64,000 nt of DNA, taken from NCBI RefSeq assembly GCF_947497025.1, contig NZ_CANMFC010000002.1, positions 434,001 through 498,000 on the forward strand, read 5' to 3'. Each line of letters begins with the position of its first letter. Positions within the stretch are counted from its first letter, which is position 1. The position numbers were made by a program, and so were the translations under genes. Below are positions 1 to 10,920 of this stretch, in pieces. The notes under the pieces are model-generated. The model saw nothing but the letters and a program-made list of their open reading frames with translations, was not told the DNA's origin and ran no database searches. Source of the stretch: an uncultured Kushneria sp. GTDB taxonomy: Bacteria > Pseudomonadota > Gammaproteobacteria > Pseudomonadales > Halomonadaceae.

Positions 1-500
1 TGCACCTGCCAAGGCTCTCCGAGCGGCGCGAGGATATTCCAAGGCTTGCCCGCCATTTTCTGGCCGAGGCGGCCCGTGAACTTTCCGCCGAGCCCAAGGT
101 GCTCACCGAGGCCGCCGAGCAGCATCTCTCGCATCTGCCCTGGCCGGGCAACGTCCGCCAGCTGGAAAACACCTGCCGCTGGCTGACCGTCATGGCGTCC
201 AGCCGTGAGGTGCTCGTTGATGATCTGCCGCCGGAGCTTCGCGATCTCGAAAGCCCCGGCGAGGGGAGCGGCGACTGGCGCAGCGCCTTTCGTGAATGGG
301 CCGATCGGGCGCTGGCCGCCGGCCATACCCATCTGCTGGAAGAAGCCGTGCCGGATTTCGAGCGCATCCTGATCGAAACCGCGCTCAAGCACACCGGTGG
401 CCGCAAGGGCGAGGCCGCCGAGCTGCTGGGCTGGGGACGCAATACCCTGACCCGCAAGCTCAAGGTGCTGTTGCCGGCCCTGGCCGACAGCGCCGACTAG
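1..500 (+). CDS. ntrC: Nitrogen regulation response regulator NtrC, C-terminal fragment
   Basis: This is the 3' end of a sigma-54 activator; the 5' part lies outside the window and the frame enters at base 3. About 165 residues are visible. They hold the end of the AAA+ domain (ERREDIPRLARHF, then WPGNVRQLEN, the sensor II region) and a C-terminal Fis-type helix-turn-helix (HTGGRKGEAAELLGWGRNTL). This architecture is that of NtrC/GlnG, which activates nitrogen-assimilation promoters when phosphorylated by NtrB. The spacing between GNVRQLEN and the HTH matches NtrC better than other bacterial enhancer-binding proteins, but the receiver domain cannot be checked. A relative such as NtrX is the main alternative. 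Confidence 0.85.
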   Translation, partial: HLPRLSERREDIPRLARHFLAEAARELSAEPKVLTEAAEQHLSHLPWPGNVRQLENTCRWLTVMASSREVLVDDLPPELRDLESPGEGSGDWRSAFREWADRALAAGHTHLLEEAVPDFERILIETALKHTGGRKGEAAELLGWGRNTLTRKLKVLLPALADSAD

Positions 501-537
501 ATCGAGCGCTTCTCGTCGCCATTCAGGGTGCGCCGTG

Positions 538-565
538 TTGGTGCGTTATGGGACAAACGTATAAA
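538..565 (+). promoter_or_regulatory. Putative sigma-70 promoter for the oxaloacetate decarboxylase gene
   Basis: TTGGTG (538-543) and TATAAA (560-565) are separated by 16 bases and lie about 65 bases upstream of the start codon, directly after the ntrC stop. Called by eye. Confidence 0.45.
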
Positions 566-581
566 GTAGGTCGCCATCAAG

Positions 582-601
582 GATGGGCCTTCGGGCCCAT
601 C
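582..601 (+). promoter_or_regulatory. UUCG-tetraloop hairpin in the 5' leader
   Basis: GATGGGCC-TTCG-GGCCCATC is a perfect 8-bp stem closed by a C(UUCG)G tetraloop. It is not followed by a T-run, so it is a poor intrinsic terminator. It falls between the putative promoter and the ribosome binding site of the decarboxylase, so it may stabilise that leader or weakly terminate ntrC transcription. Confidence 0.5.
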
Positions 602-628
602 GCCGGTTTCTGATGTCCAGGAGTTGTC

Positions 629-1492
629 ATGGCTACCCCTTCCCAGCACGATCTGCGCTACCAGTTTCGCGACCTGCTTGCCCGCGAGGACTGCTACTTC
701 ACCGCTTCCACGTTTGATCCCATGTCGGCCCGAATTGCGGCGGATCTCGGCTTTGAAGTCGGCATTCTGGGCGGGTCGGTCGCCTCGCTGCAGGTGCTGG
801 CGGCCCCCGATTTTGCCCTGATTACGCTGAGCGAATTCGTCGAGCAGGCCACCCGTATCGGTCGCGTGGCGCGTCTGCCGATCATTGCCGATGCCGACCA
901 CGGCTATGGCAACGCGCTCAACGTGATGCGCACCATTACCGAACTCGAGCGGGCCGGCGTCGCGGCGCTGACCATTGAGGATACGCTGCTGCCGGCCAAA
1001 TACGGGCGCAAGTCCACCGACCTGGTGCCGCTGGAAGAGGGCGTGGGCAAGATCCGCGCGGCCCTTGAGGCGCGCATTGACCCCGCCATGTCGATATTTG
1101 CCCGCACCAACGCCGGCGTGCTCAGCGCCGAGGACGCCACCACCCGCGCCATGGCCTACGAACGTGCCGGCGCCGACGGCATCTGCATGGTCGGTATTCG
1201 TGATTTCGACCATCTGGAAAGCATCGCCAAACACCTGAGCATCCCCCTGATGCTGGTGACCTACGACAACCCCGAGCTGCGTGACCGCGAGCGTCTCGCG
1301 CGTGCCGGCGTGCGCGTGGTGGTCAATGGCCATGGCGCCTATTTTGCAGCCATCAAGGCCACCTATGACTGCCTGCGCGAGCAGCGCCAGATTGCCGATG
1401 GCAACCTGAACGCCTCTGAGCTCTCCACGCGCTACTCAACGCTTGAAGAGAACCGCGAGTGGGCGCGTCGCTATATGGACGTCAATGAATAA
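629..1492 (+). CDS. Oxaloacetate decarboxylase, PA4872-type (isocitrate lyase/PEP mutase superfamily)
   Basis: The 287-residue protein is a single TIM-barrel domain of the isocitrate lyase/PEP mutase superfamily. Visible signatures are [14 protein letters not shown] (48-61), DADHGYGN (88-95), which holds the metal-binding acidic residues, and IEDTLLP (116-122). This pattern matches the Pseudomonas PA4872 subfamily, whose members decarboxylate oxaloacetate to pyruvate; methylisocitrate lyases have a different active-site loop. The start follows CCAGGAG at 8-base spacing. It stands alone between ntrC and the dGTPase gene. The family call is firm and the exact substrate is by similarity. Confidence 0.85.
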   Translation: MATPSQHDLRYQFRDLLAREDCYFTASTFDPMSARIAADLGFEVGILGGSVASLQVLAAPDFALITLSEFVEQATRIGRVARLPIIADADHGYGNALNVMRTITELERAGVAALTIEDTLLPAKYGRKSTDLVPLEEGVGKIRAALEARIDPAMSIFARTNAGVLSAEDATTRAMAYERAGADGICMVGIRDFDHLESIAKHLSIPLMLVTYDNPELRDRERLARAGVRVVVNGHGAYFAAIKATYDCLREQRQIADGNLNASELSTRYSTLEENREWARRYMDVNE

Positions 1493-1583
1493 GCGGACGT
1501 CAACGAACAAGTGCCGGCCAGCGCCGGGTATTCATCAGTGAACGGCCGGCGCCTGTTGCGCGGGTCCCGGGGGGCGAGGCGAC

Positions 1584-2921
1584 ATGAGTCAAATGCAGTG
1601 GGAGCAGTTGCTGGCCCCCGTGCGTCTGGATGACAAGACCACCGAGCGCGAGCGTGAAATTGGCCGCAGTCCTTTCCACAAGGACTTTGATCGCATCGTC
1701 TTTTCAGGCTCCTTTCGCCGGCTGGGGCGCAAGACGCAGGTGCATCCGCTGACCGAAAACGATCATATCCACACCCGGTTGACCCACTCGCTGGAGGTCG
1801 GCTGCGTGGGGCGCAGTCTGGGCATGATCGTGGGTGAGCGCCTGAGCGATCGTCTGCCGGGCTGGATCACGCCGGCCGACATGGGCGTGATCGTGCAGGC
1901 AGCGTGTCTGAGCCACGACATCGGCAACCCGCCCTTTGGCCATGCCGGCGAGTACGCCATCCGCGACTGGTTCAAGCGCGCCGAAGCCGACGGTACCGGC
2001 TTTCTCGAGGCCTTGACCCCGACCGAGCGGGCCGACCTGCTGACCTATGAAGGCAACGCCCAGGGCTTTCGGGTGGTCACCCAGATCGAGTACAACCAGT
2101 TCAATGGTGGCATGCGCCTGACCGCGCCAACGCTCGGGGCGATGCTCAAGTACCCCTGGACGGTGGAGCGGGCGGGGCTTGCGGGCAAGTTTGGGGCCTA
2201 TCAGTCGGAGAGCCGGCAGCTCGAACGCGTGGCCGGCCTGCTGGGGCTCAAGCGCTTGAGCGATCACGCCTGGTGTCGTCACCCCTTTGCCTGGCTGGTC
2301 GAGGCGGCCGATGATATCTGCTATGCCCTGCTCGATCTCGAGGACGGCCTCGAGATGGGCATTCTGCGCTTCGAGGAAGTCGCCGGCGTGCTGACCCATA
2401 TCGCCGGCGGCGAGCCCGAGGACTACACCCGCATGTCATTCGAGAACGTCTCCCAGCGTCGGCGGATAGCGGCGCTGCGCGGGGCGGCCATGGAGCGGGC
2501 GGTCAATGAAGTGGCGGCCACCTTTGTCACGCATGAGCAGGCGCTACTCGACGGCAGTCTCGAAGATGACCTGCTGGATCTGTGCCATCCGGATCTGGGC
2601 TGGGGCGTGAGTGAGGCCAAAAAAATTGCCCGCGACCGCATCTTTCGCAATGCGCGCAAGGCCAAGCTCGAGATTGGCGCCTACACGACGCTGGGGATTT
2701 TGCTGGAAGCCTTCATTGGTGCCGCGCATGAGCTGCACTTCACCGGTCAGTCCAGCTTCAAGCATCAGCGCGTGCTGGCCCTGATCGGGGAAAACACGCC
2801 ACAGACCCAGTGGCCGTTGTATGACAGCTATCGCCGCATGCTCGATTTCATCGGCGGCATGACAGACAACTTTGCCGTCGATCTCGCCCAGGAAATGGGT
2901 GGGCGACTGCGGGGAGAGTAA
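1584..2921 (+). CDS. dgt: Deoxyguanosinetriphosphate triphosphohydrolase-like protein (HD domain)
   Basis: The 445-residue protein belongs to the dGTPase family, which cleaves dNTPs to deoxynucleosides and triphosphate. The HD-domain metal ligands are visible as HTRLTHSLEV (His63), LSHDIGNPPFGHAGE (His111-Asp112, His120) and a later Asp in the ADDICYALLDLEDG segment. An N-terminal DFDRIVFSGSFRRLGRKTQV block (about 35-54) is typical of the family. The length matches the shorter, non-Enterobacterial branch, often annotated dGTPase-like, so specificity for dGTP over other dNTPs is uncertain. It is followed by a bidirectional terminator shared with the convergent porin gene. Confidence 0.9.
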   Translation: MSQMQWEQLLAPVRLDDKTTEREREIGRSPFHKDFDRIVFSGSFRRLGRKTQVHPLTENDHIHTRLTHSLEVGCVGRSLGMIVGERLSDRLPGWITPADMGVIVQAACLSHDIGNPPFGHAGEYAIRDWFKRAEADGTGFLEALTPTERADLLTYEGNAQGFRVVTQIEYNQFNGGMRLTAPTLGAMLKYPWTVERAGLAGKFGAYQSESRQLERVAGLLGLKRLSDHAWCRHPFAWLVEAADDICYALLDLEDGLEMGILRFEEVAGVLTHIAGGEPEDYTRMSFENVSQRRRIAALRGAAMERAVNEVAATFVTHEQALLDGSLEDDLLDLCHPDLGWGVSEAKKIARDRIFRNARKAKLEIGAYTTLGILLEAFIGAAHELHFTGQSSFKHQRVLALIGENTPQTQWPLYDSYRRMLDFIGGMTDNFAVDLAQEMGGRLRGE

Positions 2922-2955
2922 CGTCAGGAGCGCTGGCGCCGGATGGGTCAGGACC

Positions 2956-3000
2956 AAAAAGGCGCGGGGTGCGGCATGGCCGCCTCCCGCGCCTTTCGTT
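2956..3000. terminator. Bidirectional intrinsic terminator between dgt and the porin gene
   Basis: AAAGGCGCGGG (2958-2968) pairs perfectly with CCCGCGCCTTT (2986-2996) and encloses a second small hairpin, GCGGC-ATG-GCCGC. A-rich and T-rich flanks let it serve both convergent genes. Confidence 0.8.
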
Positions 3001-3016
3001 TAACCCCCGCGTTTCT

Positions 3017-4633
<1,617 letters not shown>

Positions 4634-4805
4634 TCATGATTATTGTTCTGATCCTGTTACTCGATAGCTCGCCAGTCTTGTGATGCAAGCGGTAGGCACA
4701 GGATCGTAAAAGGAACTTACAGAGCTATGGTTAAGGTTTCACTCATACATTTGCCTCTGTGACAAAAGGTTATCAATCCATTGTCCAATGTCGCTATCGT
4801 GTGGC

Positions 4806-4841
4806 GAAAAGTACCTTTCATGATTGTCTTAAACGATTAAG
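4806..4841. promoter_or_regulatory. Candidate LacI-family operators between porin gene and ABC operon
   Basis: Two imperfect dyads lie close together upstream of the binding-protein gene: GAAAAGTACCTTTC (4806-4819) and CTTAAACGATTAAG (4828-4841, symmetric arms CTTAA/TTAAG around a CG-containing centre). LacI-family operators are typically 14-18 bp dyads with a central CG. The 260-base divergent region 4619-4878 otherwise shows nothing distinctive. Assignment to the LacI regulator at 10921 is inference. Confidence 0.3.
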
Positions 4842-4878
4842 CCGAGCATCTGGCGTTTTGCTTCCTGGAGGCGTTGTC

Positions 4879-6150
4879 ATGACATCCGGATTGATTTGTG
4901 CAGGCTGTCTGCTGGTGGCCGTCAGTGCTGTTTCACAGGCTTCGGCGGCCGATCTCACCATCTCGTGTGGCGCTGTGGGCGCCGAGCTGCAGCTCTGTCA
5001 GGCCGGTGTCGAGCGCTGGGAGGCCAAAAGCGGCCACAGCGTTGAGGTGGTCTCCACGCCCAATTCGGCGACCGAGCGACTGTCGCTTTATCAGCAGATT
5101 CTCGGCTCGCGCTCCGGTGACATCGATGTGTTTCAGATCGATGTAGTGTGGCCCGGCATGCTGGCGCCGCACCTGATCGATCTAAGGGAACATCTGCCGG
5201 AGGGGGCCACCGACGGATTTTTCGAGGCCATCGTCGACAACAACACCGTTGATGGCCGGCTGGTGGCGATGCCCTGGTTTACCGACGCTGGCGTGCTCTA
5301 CTACCGCAGGGATCTGCTCGACAAATATGATCTTGAGGTGCCCGGTACCTGGGCGGCACTGACAGAGGCCGCGCACACCGTGCAGGCCGGTGAGCGCAAG
5401 GCCGGGCACGATGACTTCTGGGGCTATGTGTTTCAGGGGCGTGCCTACGAAGGGCTGACCGTCAACGCGCTGGAGTGGATGGCCAGCTATCCTGACGGTG
5501 GCACCATCGTGGACGACGACGGCGAGATCACCGTCAATAACCCGCAGGCGGTGAAGGCGTTGTCGCAGGCCGCCGGGTGGATCGAAGATATCTCGCCGCG
5601 GGGCGTGCTCAACTACACCGAAGAGGAGGCGCGCGGCGTCTTCCAGTCGGGCAATGCGCTGTTCATGCGCAACTGGCCCTACGCCTGGGATCTGGTGCAG
5701 TCCGAGCAGAGCAGCATTCGTGATCGGGTCGATGTCGCACCGCTGCCTGCCGGTGGCAGGGAGGGTCGGAGTGCCGGCGTGCTGGGCGGCTGGAATCTGG
5801 CGGTATCACGCTACAGCGATCATCCCGACATGGCCGCTGATCTGGTCGCCTTTCTCACCTCGTTTGATGAGCAGAAGCGTCGCGCCATCGAGGGCGCCTA
5901 TAACCCGACGCTGCCGGCCCTCTATCAGGATGACGAAGTATTGGCTGCGGTGCCCTTTTTCGGCACGCTCTATGAGACCTTCACCCTGGCAGTGCCGCGC
6001 CCGGCGGCCGTCACCGGCGACAACTACCCCCGCGTCTCCAACGCCTTTTTCAACACCGTTCATGAAGTGCTTTCCGGCAATGTCGCCGCCGATCAGGGGC
6101 TTGGGCGTCTTGAGGGTGAGCTTGAGCGCATCAAGCGCCGTCGCTGGTAA
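4879..6150 (+). CDS. ABC transporter substrate-binding protein, ThuE/trehalose-maltose type
   Basis: I take the ATG at 4879 as the start. It follows CCTGGAG, and the next 23 residues form a clean signal peptide (ending ASA before ADLTIS); an in-frame start 40 codons upstream would spoil it. The mature protein (about 400 residues) is a family 1 solute-binding protein: SGDIDVFQIDVVWPG, VAMPWFTDAGVLYYR and a C-terminal NYPRVS region resemble ThuE and AglE of trehalose/alpha-glucoside systems. It is the first gene of a six-gene set with two permeases, an ATPase, an alpha-glucosidase and a LacI regulator. The ligand is inferred to be a disaccharide such as trehalose, maltose or sucrose. Confidence 0.88.
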   Translation: MTSGLICAGCLLVAVSAVSQASAADLTISCGAVGAELQLCQAGVERWEAKSGHSVEVVSTPNSATERLSLYQQILGSRSGDIDVFQIDVVWPGMLAPHLIDLREHLPEGATDGFFEAIVDNNTVDGRLVAMPWFTDAGVLYYRRDLLDKYDLEVPGTWAALTEAAHTVQAGERKAGHDDFWGYVFQGRAYEGLTVNALEWMASYPDGGTIVDDDGEITVNNPQAVKALSQAAGWIEDISPRGVLNYTEEEARGVFQSGNALFMRNWPYAWDLVQSEQSSIRDRVDVAPLPAGGREGRSAGVLGGWNLAVSRYSDHPDMAADLVAFLTSFDEQKRRAIEGAYNPTLPALYQDDEVLAAVPFFGTLYETFTLAVPRPAAVTGDNYPRVSNAFFNTVHEVLSGNVAADQGLGRLEGELERIKRRRW

Positions 6151-6170
6151 GGCGCTTCAGGGAGCACATC

Positions 6171-7181
6171 ATGGCCGCACGAGAGTCGCATGACGCCCTG
6201 CCTGACAATGCTCGTCATTCAAGAAGTGACGGAAGATTAAAACGATCGGCCAAGGCTTGGCATCGTGAGCGCGGCACCCGGGTACGTCGCCAGCGGGTGC
6301 GTGCCGCCTGGCTGTTTCTGACGCCCATGCTGATCGTACTGGCAGCCGTCGCCGGCTGGCCGCTGATACGCACCTTCTGGTTCAGCCTGACCGATGCCAG
6401 CCTGTCCAGTCTCGACGGGGCGCAGTTCATCGGGGTCGAAAACTACCTGGTTTTCGATGACGGCTGGTACGGCATTCTGGCCGATCCACTGTGGTGGCAG
6501 TCGGTATGGAATACCCTCTATTTCACCCTGGTGTCGGTATCGCTGGAGGCGGTGCTGGGCGTGATCGTGGCGCTGGTGCTCAATGCCCGCTTTCGCGGCC
6601 GCACCCTGGTGCGCGCGGCGATGCTGATCCCCTGGGCAATTCCCACCGTGGTGTCGGCCAGGATCTGGGCGTGGATGCTCAATGACCAGTTCGGCATCAT
6701 CAACCACATGCTGCTAGGGCTTGGGCTGATTGATGCGCCGCTGTCATGGACGGCGGATGCCAGTCTCTCCATGTGGGCGGTCATCATGGTCGATGTCTGG
6801 AAGGCGACGCCCTTCGTGGCGCTGCTGGTGCTGGCGGCACTGCAGATGCTGCCCAGCGATTGTTATGAGGCCGCCAGGGTCGATGGCATCCATCCGGTTC
6901 GGGTGTTCTTCCGCGTGACCCTGCCGCTGATCACCCCGGCGCTGCTGGTGGCGGTCATCTTCCGGGCGCTGGATGCGCTGCGCGTGTTCGATGTCATCTA
7001 CGTACTGACCTCCAACGCCGCCTCGACCATGACCATGTCGATCTACGCTCGCCAGCAACTGGTGGAGTTTCAGGATGTGGGTTACGGCAGTGCGGCCTCG
7101 ACGCTTCTGTTCATGATCATCGCGCTGGTCACGGTGGTCTATCTCTACCTGGGTCGCCGTCAGCTGGGAGGTGGGCAATGA
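6171..7181 (+). CDS. Sugar ABC transporter permease, MalF/ThuF type
   Basis: The 336-residue inner-membrane protein starts 20 bases after the binding-protein gene, behind CAGGGAG. An unusually long basic hydrophilic N-terminus (about 45 residues) precedes six predicted membrane segments. The cytoplasmic EAA loop that contacts the ATPase is visible as EAARVDGIHPVRVFFRVTLP in the C-terminal third. Its stop overlaps the next permease start in ATGA, indicating translational coupling. Together with the genes at 7178 and 8072 it forms the importer for the alpha-glucoside locus. Confidence 0.9.
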   Translation: MAARESHDALPDNARHSRSDGRLKRSAKAWHRERGTRVRRQRVRAAWLFLTPMLIVLAAVAGWPLIRTFWFSLTDASLSSLDGAQFIGVENYLVFDDGWYGILADPLWWQSVWNTLYFTLVSVSLEAVLGVIVALVLNARFRGRTLVRAAMLIPWAIPTVVSARIWAWMLNDQFGIINHMLLGLGLIDAPLSWTADASLSMWAVIMVDVWKATPFVALLVLAALQMLPSDCYEAARVDGIHPVRVFFRVTLPLITPALLVAVIFRALDALRVFDVIYVLTSNAASTMTMSIYARQQLVEFQDVGYGSAASTLLFMIIALVTVVYLYLGRRQLGGGQ

Positions 7182-8020
7182 CGCTGCGAATGCTGAAGGC
7201 GGTGGTGCTGAAAATCGGCTTCTGGGCGCTGGTGGGGGTGCTGATGCTTTATGCCATTTTCCCCTTTTACTACGCGGTGGTGACCTCACTGAAGCCGTCG
7301 AGCGAGTTGTTTGAAGTGAGCTACTGGATCGATGATCTGGACTTTTCCAACTATGTGGCGGTGCCCTCCCAGCCGGCCTTTCTGGCCGCGATTCGCAACT
7401 CGGTGATCGTGGCGGTCAGCGTGGTGATCATTGCCCTGCTGCTGGGCCTGACCGCGGCCTGGGCGCTCGGTCGGGTGCGTTTTCGCGGGCGTACCACGGT
7501 GATGATGCTGGTGCTGGGGGTGTCGATGTTTCCCCAGGTGGCGGTACTGTCGGGGCTTTTCGAAGTGATCCGTACGCTGGATCTCTACAATTCGCCCGGC
7601 GGCCTGATCCTGAGCTACACCATTTTCACCCTGCCGTTCACGGTGTGGATTCTGACCACCTTCATGCGCCAGCTGCCCGACGAGCTTGAGGAGGCCGCCA
7701 TCGTCGATGGCGCCTCGCCCTGGGTGACGCTCACGAAGGTCTTCATGCCGCTGTTGTGGCCGGCGATGGCCACGACCGGGCTTCTGGCCTTCATTGCGGC
7801 GTGGAACGAGTTTTTGTTCGCCCTGACCTTCACGCTGACCGACACCCAGCGGACGGTGCCGGTCGCGATCGCCCTGATCTCCGGTGGCAGCCAGTACGAG
7901 CTGCCCTGGGGTCCCATCATGGCGGCCTCGGTGATTGTCACCGTGCCGCTGGTGGTGCTGGTGGTGATCTTCCAGCGCCGCATCGTCTCCGGTCTGACGG
8001 CCGGGGCCGTCAAGGGCTGA
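7178..8020 (+). CDS. Sugar ABC transporter permease, MalG/ThuG type
   Basis: The 280-residue polytopic permease is coupled to the upstream permease by an ATGA overlap. It has six membrane segments and an EAA motif (EAAIVDGASPWVTLTKVFMP) followed by the AWNEFLFALT segment typical of MalG-like proteins. It is the second transmembrane subunit of the disaccharide importer. A perfect 24-bp palindrome follows within 11 bases of its stop codon, before the ATPase gene. Confidence 0.9.
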   Translation: MTLRMLKAVVLKIGFWALVGVLMLYAIFPFYYAVVTSLKPSSELFEVSYWIDDLDFSNYVAVPSQPAFLAAIRNSVIVAVSVVIIALLLGLTAAWALGRVRFRGRTTVMMLVLGVSMFPQVAVLSGLFEVIRTLDLYNSPGGLILSYTIFTLPFTVWILTTFMRQLPDELEEAAIVDGASPWVTLTKVFMPLLWPAMATTGLLAFIAAWNEFLFALTFTLTDTQRTVPVAIALISGGSQYELPWGPIMAASVIVTVPLVVLVVIFQRRIVSGLTAGAVKG

Positions 8021-8030
8021 TATCGAAACG

Positions 8031-8054
8031 CCTGCCACGCTGCAGCGTGGCAGG
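8031..8054 (+). promoter_or_regulatory. Perfect 24-bp palindrome in operon junction
   Basis: CCTGCCACGCTG is followed directly by its exact reverse complement (axis between 8042 and 8043). It lies between the permease stop (8020) and the AGGAGG (8061-8066) of the ATPase gene. In RNA it would form a strong hairpin without a T-run. It may act as an mRNA processing or stability element that sets subunit ratios, or as a protein-binding dyad. Confidence 0.7.
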
Positions 8055-8071
8055 CTCTGCAGGAGGTAGAC

Positions 8072-9202
<1,131 letters not shown>

Positions 9203-9230
9203 CATTCTCACCCACATGACGGAAGGCAAC

Positions 9231-10862
9231 ATGACTCAGCAGCATTCCCGGCCACAGTGGTGGCATGACGCCGTGATTTACCAGATCTATCCGCGCAGCT
9301 TCATGGATGCCAGCGGCGATGGTATCGGTGACCTGAGCGGCGTCATACAGCGGCTCGACTACCTGGCGAATCTGGGCGTCGATGCGCTCTGGCTGTCGCC
9401 CTTTTACCGCTCACCCCAGGCGGATGCCGGTTACGACGTGGCCGACTATCGCGACGTCGATCCACTATTCGGCACGCTCGAGGATTTCGATTCGATGCTG
9501 TCGGGAGCCCACGAGCGGGCCATGAGAATCATCGTCGACATCGTGCCCAACCACACTTCCAGCGAACACGTCTGGTTTCAGCAGGCGCTGGCATCAAATT
9601 CCGGCAGCCGGGCGCGGGCGCGCTACATTTTTCGCGAGGGTCGCGGTGACAATGGCGAGCAGCCGCCCAACAACTGGCAAAGTGTCTTTGGCGGCCCGGC
9701 CTGGACGCAGGTGCCGGGTGAGCGCGAATGGTATCTACACCTGTTTGATACGCGTCAGCCCGATCTTGACTGGCGCAATCCTGAAGTGCTCGAAGAGTTC
9801 GACAACGTGCTGCGGTTCTGGCTCGAGCGCGGGGTGGATGGCTTTCGCATCGATGTCGCTCACGGCATGATCAAGGCACCGGAACTGCCGGACTGGGAAG
9901 GCAGTCAGGAAATGATCGAGGGCGGCAACCGCGGCCCCATGTGGGATCAGGAAGAGGTGCACGAGATTTATCGTCGCTGGAATCGGGTGCTGAGCGAATT
10001 CGGCCGTGACCGGATGATGGTGGCCGAAGCCTGGGTACATCCACCGGCGCGAACTGCGCGTTACGTGCGGTCTGACGAGATGCAGCAGGCGTTCAACTTT
10101 GACTATCTGCTGGCTCCCTGGGATGCCGAAAAACTCAGGGAAGTCATCGATATCTCGCTTGAAAGCTACGGTGCGGTCGGGGCCCCTACCACCTGGGTGA
10201 TGTCCAACCATGACGGCGTGCGTCACGCCTCGCGGCTGGGGCTATCGCACCCGGGGGCGCGACCCAACGGTATCGATGCCGACGGCGAACAGCCTGACGA
10301 GGCGCTGGGGCTGCGTCGGGCACGGGCCCTGATCATGCTGACACTGGCCCTTCCAGGCTCGGCCTATCTCTACCAGGGCGAGGAGCTGGGGCTGCCGGAT
10401 CACACCACCATGCCGGCGCGCTATCGTCAGGATCCGACCTTCCATCGCACCCACGGCGAACAGATCGGCCGTGACGGCTGCCGGGTACCGCTGCCCTGGC
10501 GCGCCAGCGCCCCGGCCTTCGGCTTCAACACTACCGGCGAGTGCTGGCTGCCGCAGCCGGAGAGCTATGCCCGCTACGCCGCGGATCGCCAGCTGGAGGA
10601 TGAAAACTCGACGCTGGAACTCTATCGCCGGCTGCTGGCCATGCGCCACGAGCACGGGCTGGGCCACGGTGAGCTGATCTGGCAGGCGCATTCGCGCAGT
10701 GACGTGCTGAGCCTGACCAATGGTGGCGTGACCCTGGTGCTTAACCTGGGGGAGACACCGGTGGCGTTGCCCGAGGGGCAGGTCGCCCTGCAGAGCGTGA
10801 CGGATGCCATCAGTCATGGTCAGCTGGTGGGTAATGCCGCTGTCTGGCTGACGACGTCTTGA
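9231..10862 (+). CDS. GH13 alpha-glucosidase
   Basis: I place the start at ATG 9231, 4 bases after GGAAGG; an in-frame ATG at 9216 has no better signal. The 543-residue protein is a GH13 retaining glucosidase: QIYPRSFMDASGDGIGDL near the N-terminus, the nucleophile Asp208 in GFRIDVAHG, the acid/base Glu266 in MVAEAW, and the stabiliser Asp328 in SNHD. There is no signal peptide, so it acts in the cytoplasm on the imported disaccharide. Sequence features (VPNHTS, QPDLDWRNPEV) resemble exo-acting alpha-glucosidases rather than trehalose-6-phosphate hydrolases or trehalose synthases. Substrate choice (maltose, sucrose, trehalose) remains open. Confidence 0.88.
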   Translation: MTQQHSRPQWWHDAVIYQIYPRSFMDASGDGIGDLSGVIQRLDYLANLGVDALWLSPFYRSPQADAGYDVADYRDVDPLFGTLEDFDSMLSGAHERAMRIIVDIVPNHTSSEHVWFQQALASNSGSRARARYIFREGRGDNGEQPPNNWQSVFGGPAWTQVPGEREWYLHLFDTRQPDLDWRNPEVLEEFDNVLRFWLERGVDGFRIDVAHGMIKAPELPDWEGSQEMIEGGNRGPMWDQEEVHEIYRRWNRVLSEFGRDRMMVAEAWVHPPARTARYVRSDEMQQAFNFDYLLAPWDAEKLREVIDISLESYGAVGAPTTWVMSNHDGVRHASRLGLSHPGARPNGIDADGEQPDEALGLRRARALIMLTLALPGSAYLYQGEELGLPDHTTMPARYRQDPTFHRTHGEQIGRDGCRVPLPWRASAPAFGFNTTGECWLPQPESYARYAADRQLEDENSTLELYRRLLAMRHEHGLGHGELIWQAHSRSDVLSLTNGGVTLVLNLGETPVALPEGQVALQSVTDAISHGQLVGNAAVWLTTS

Positions 10863-10920
10863 TAAATCCGTCAGGGCCGGCCATGCATCACTGCCGAGAT
10901 GTTCTGGCCCGGGGCCGGGC

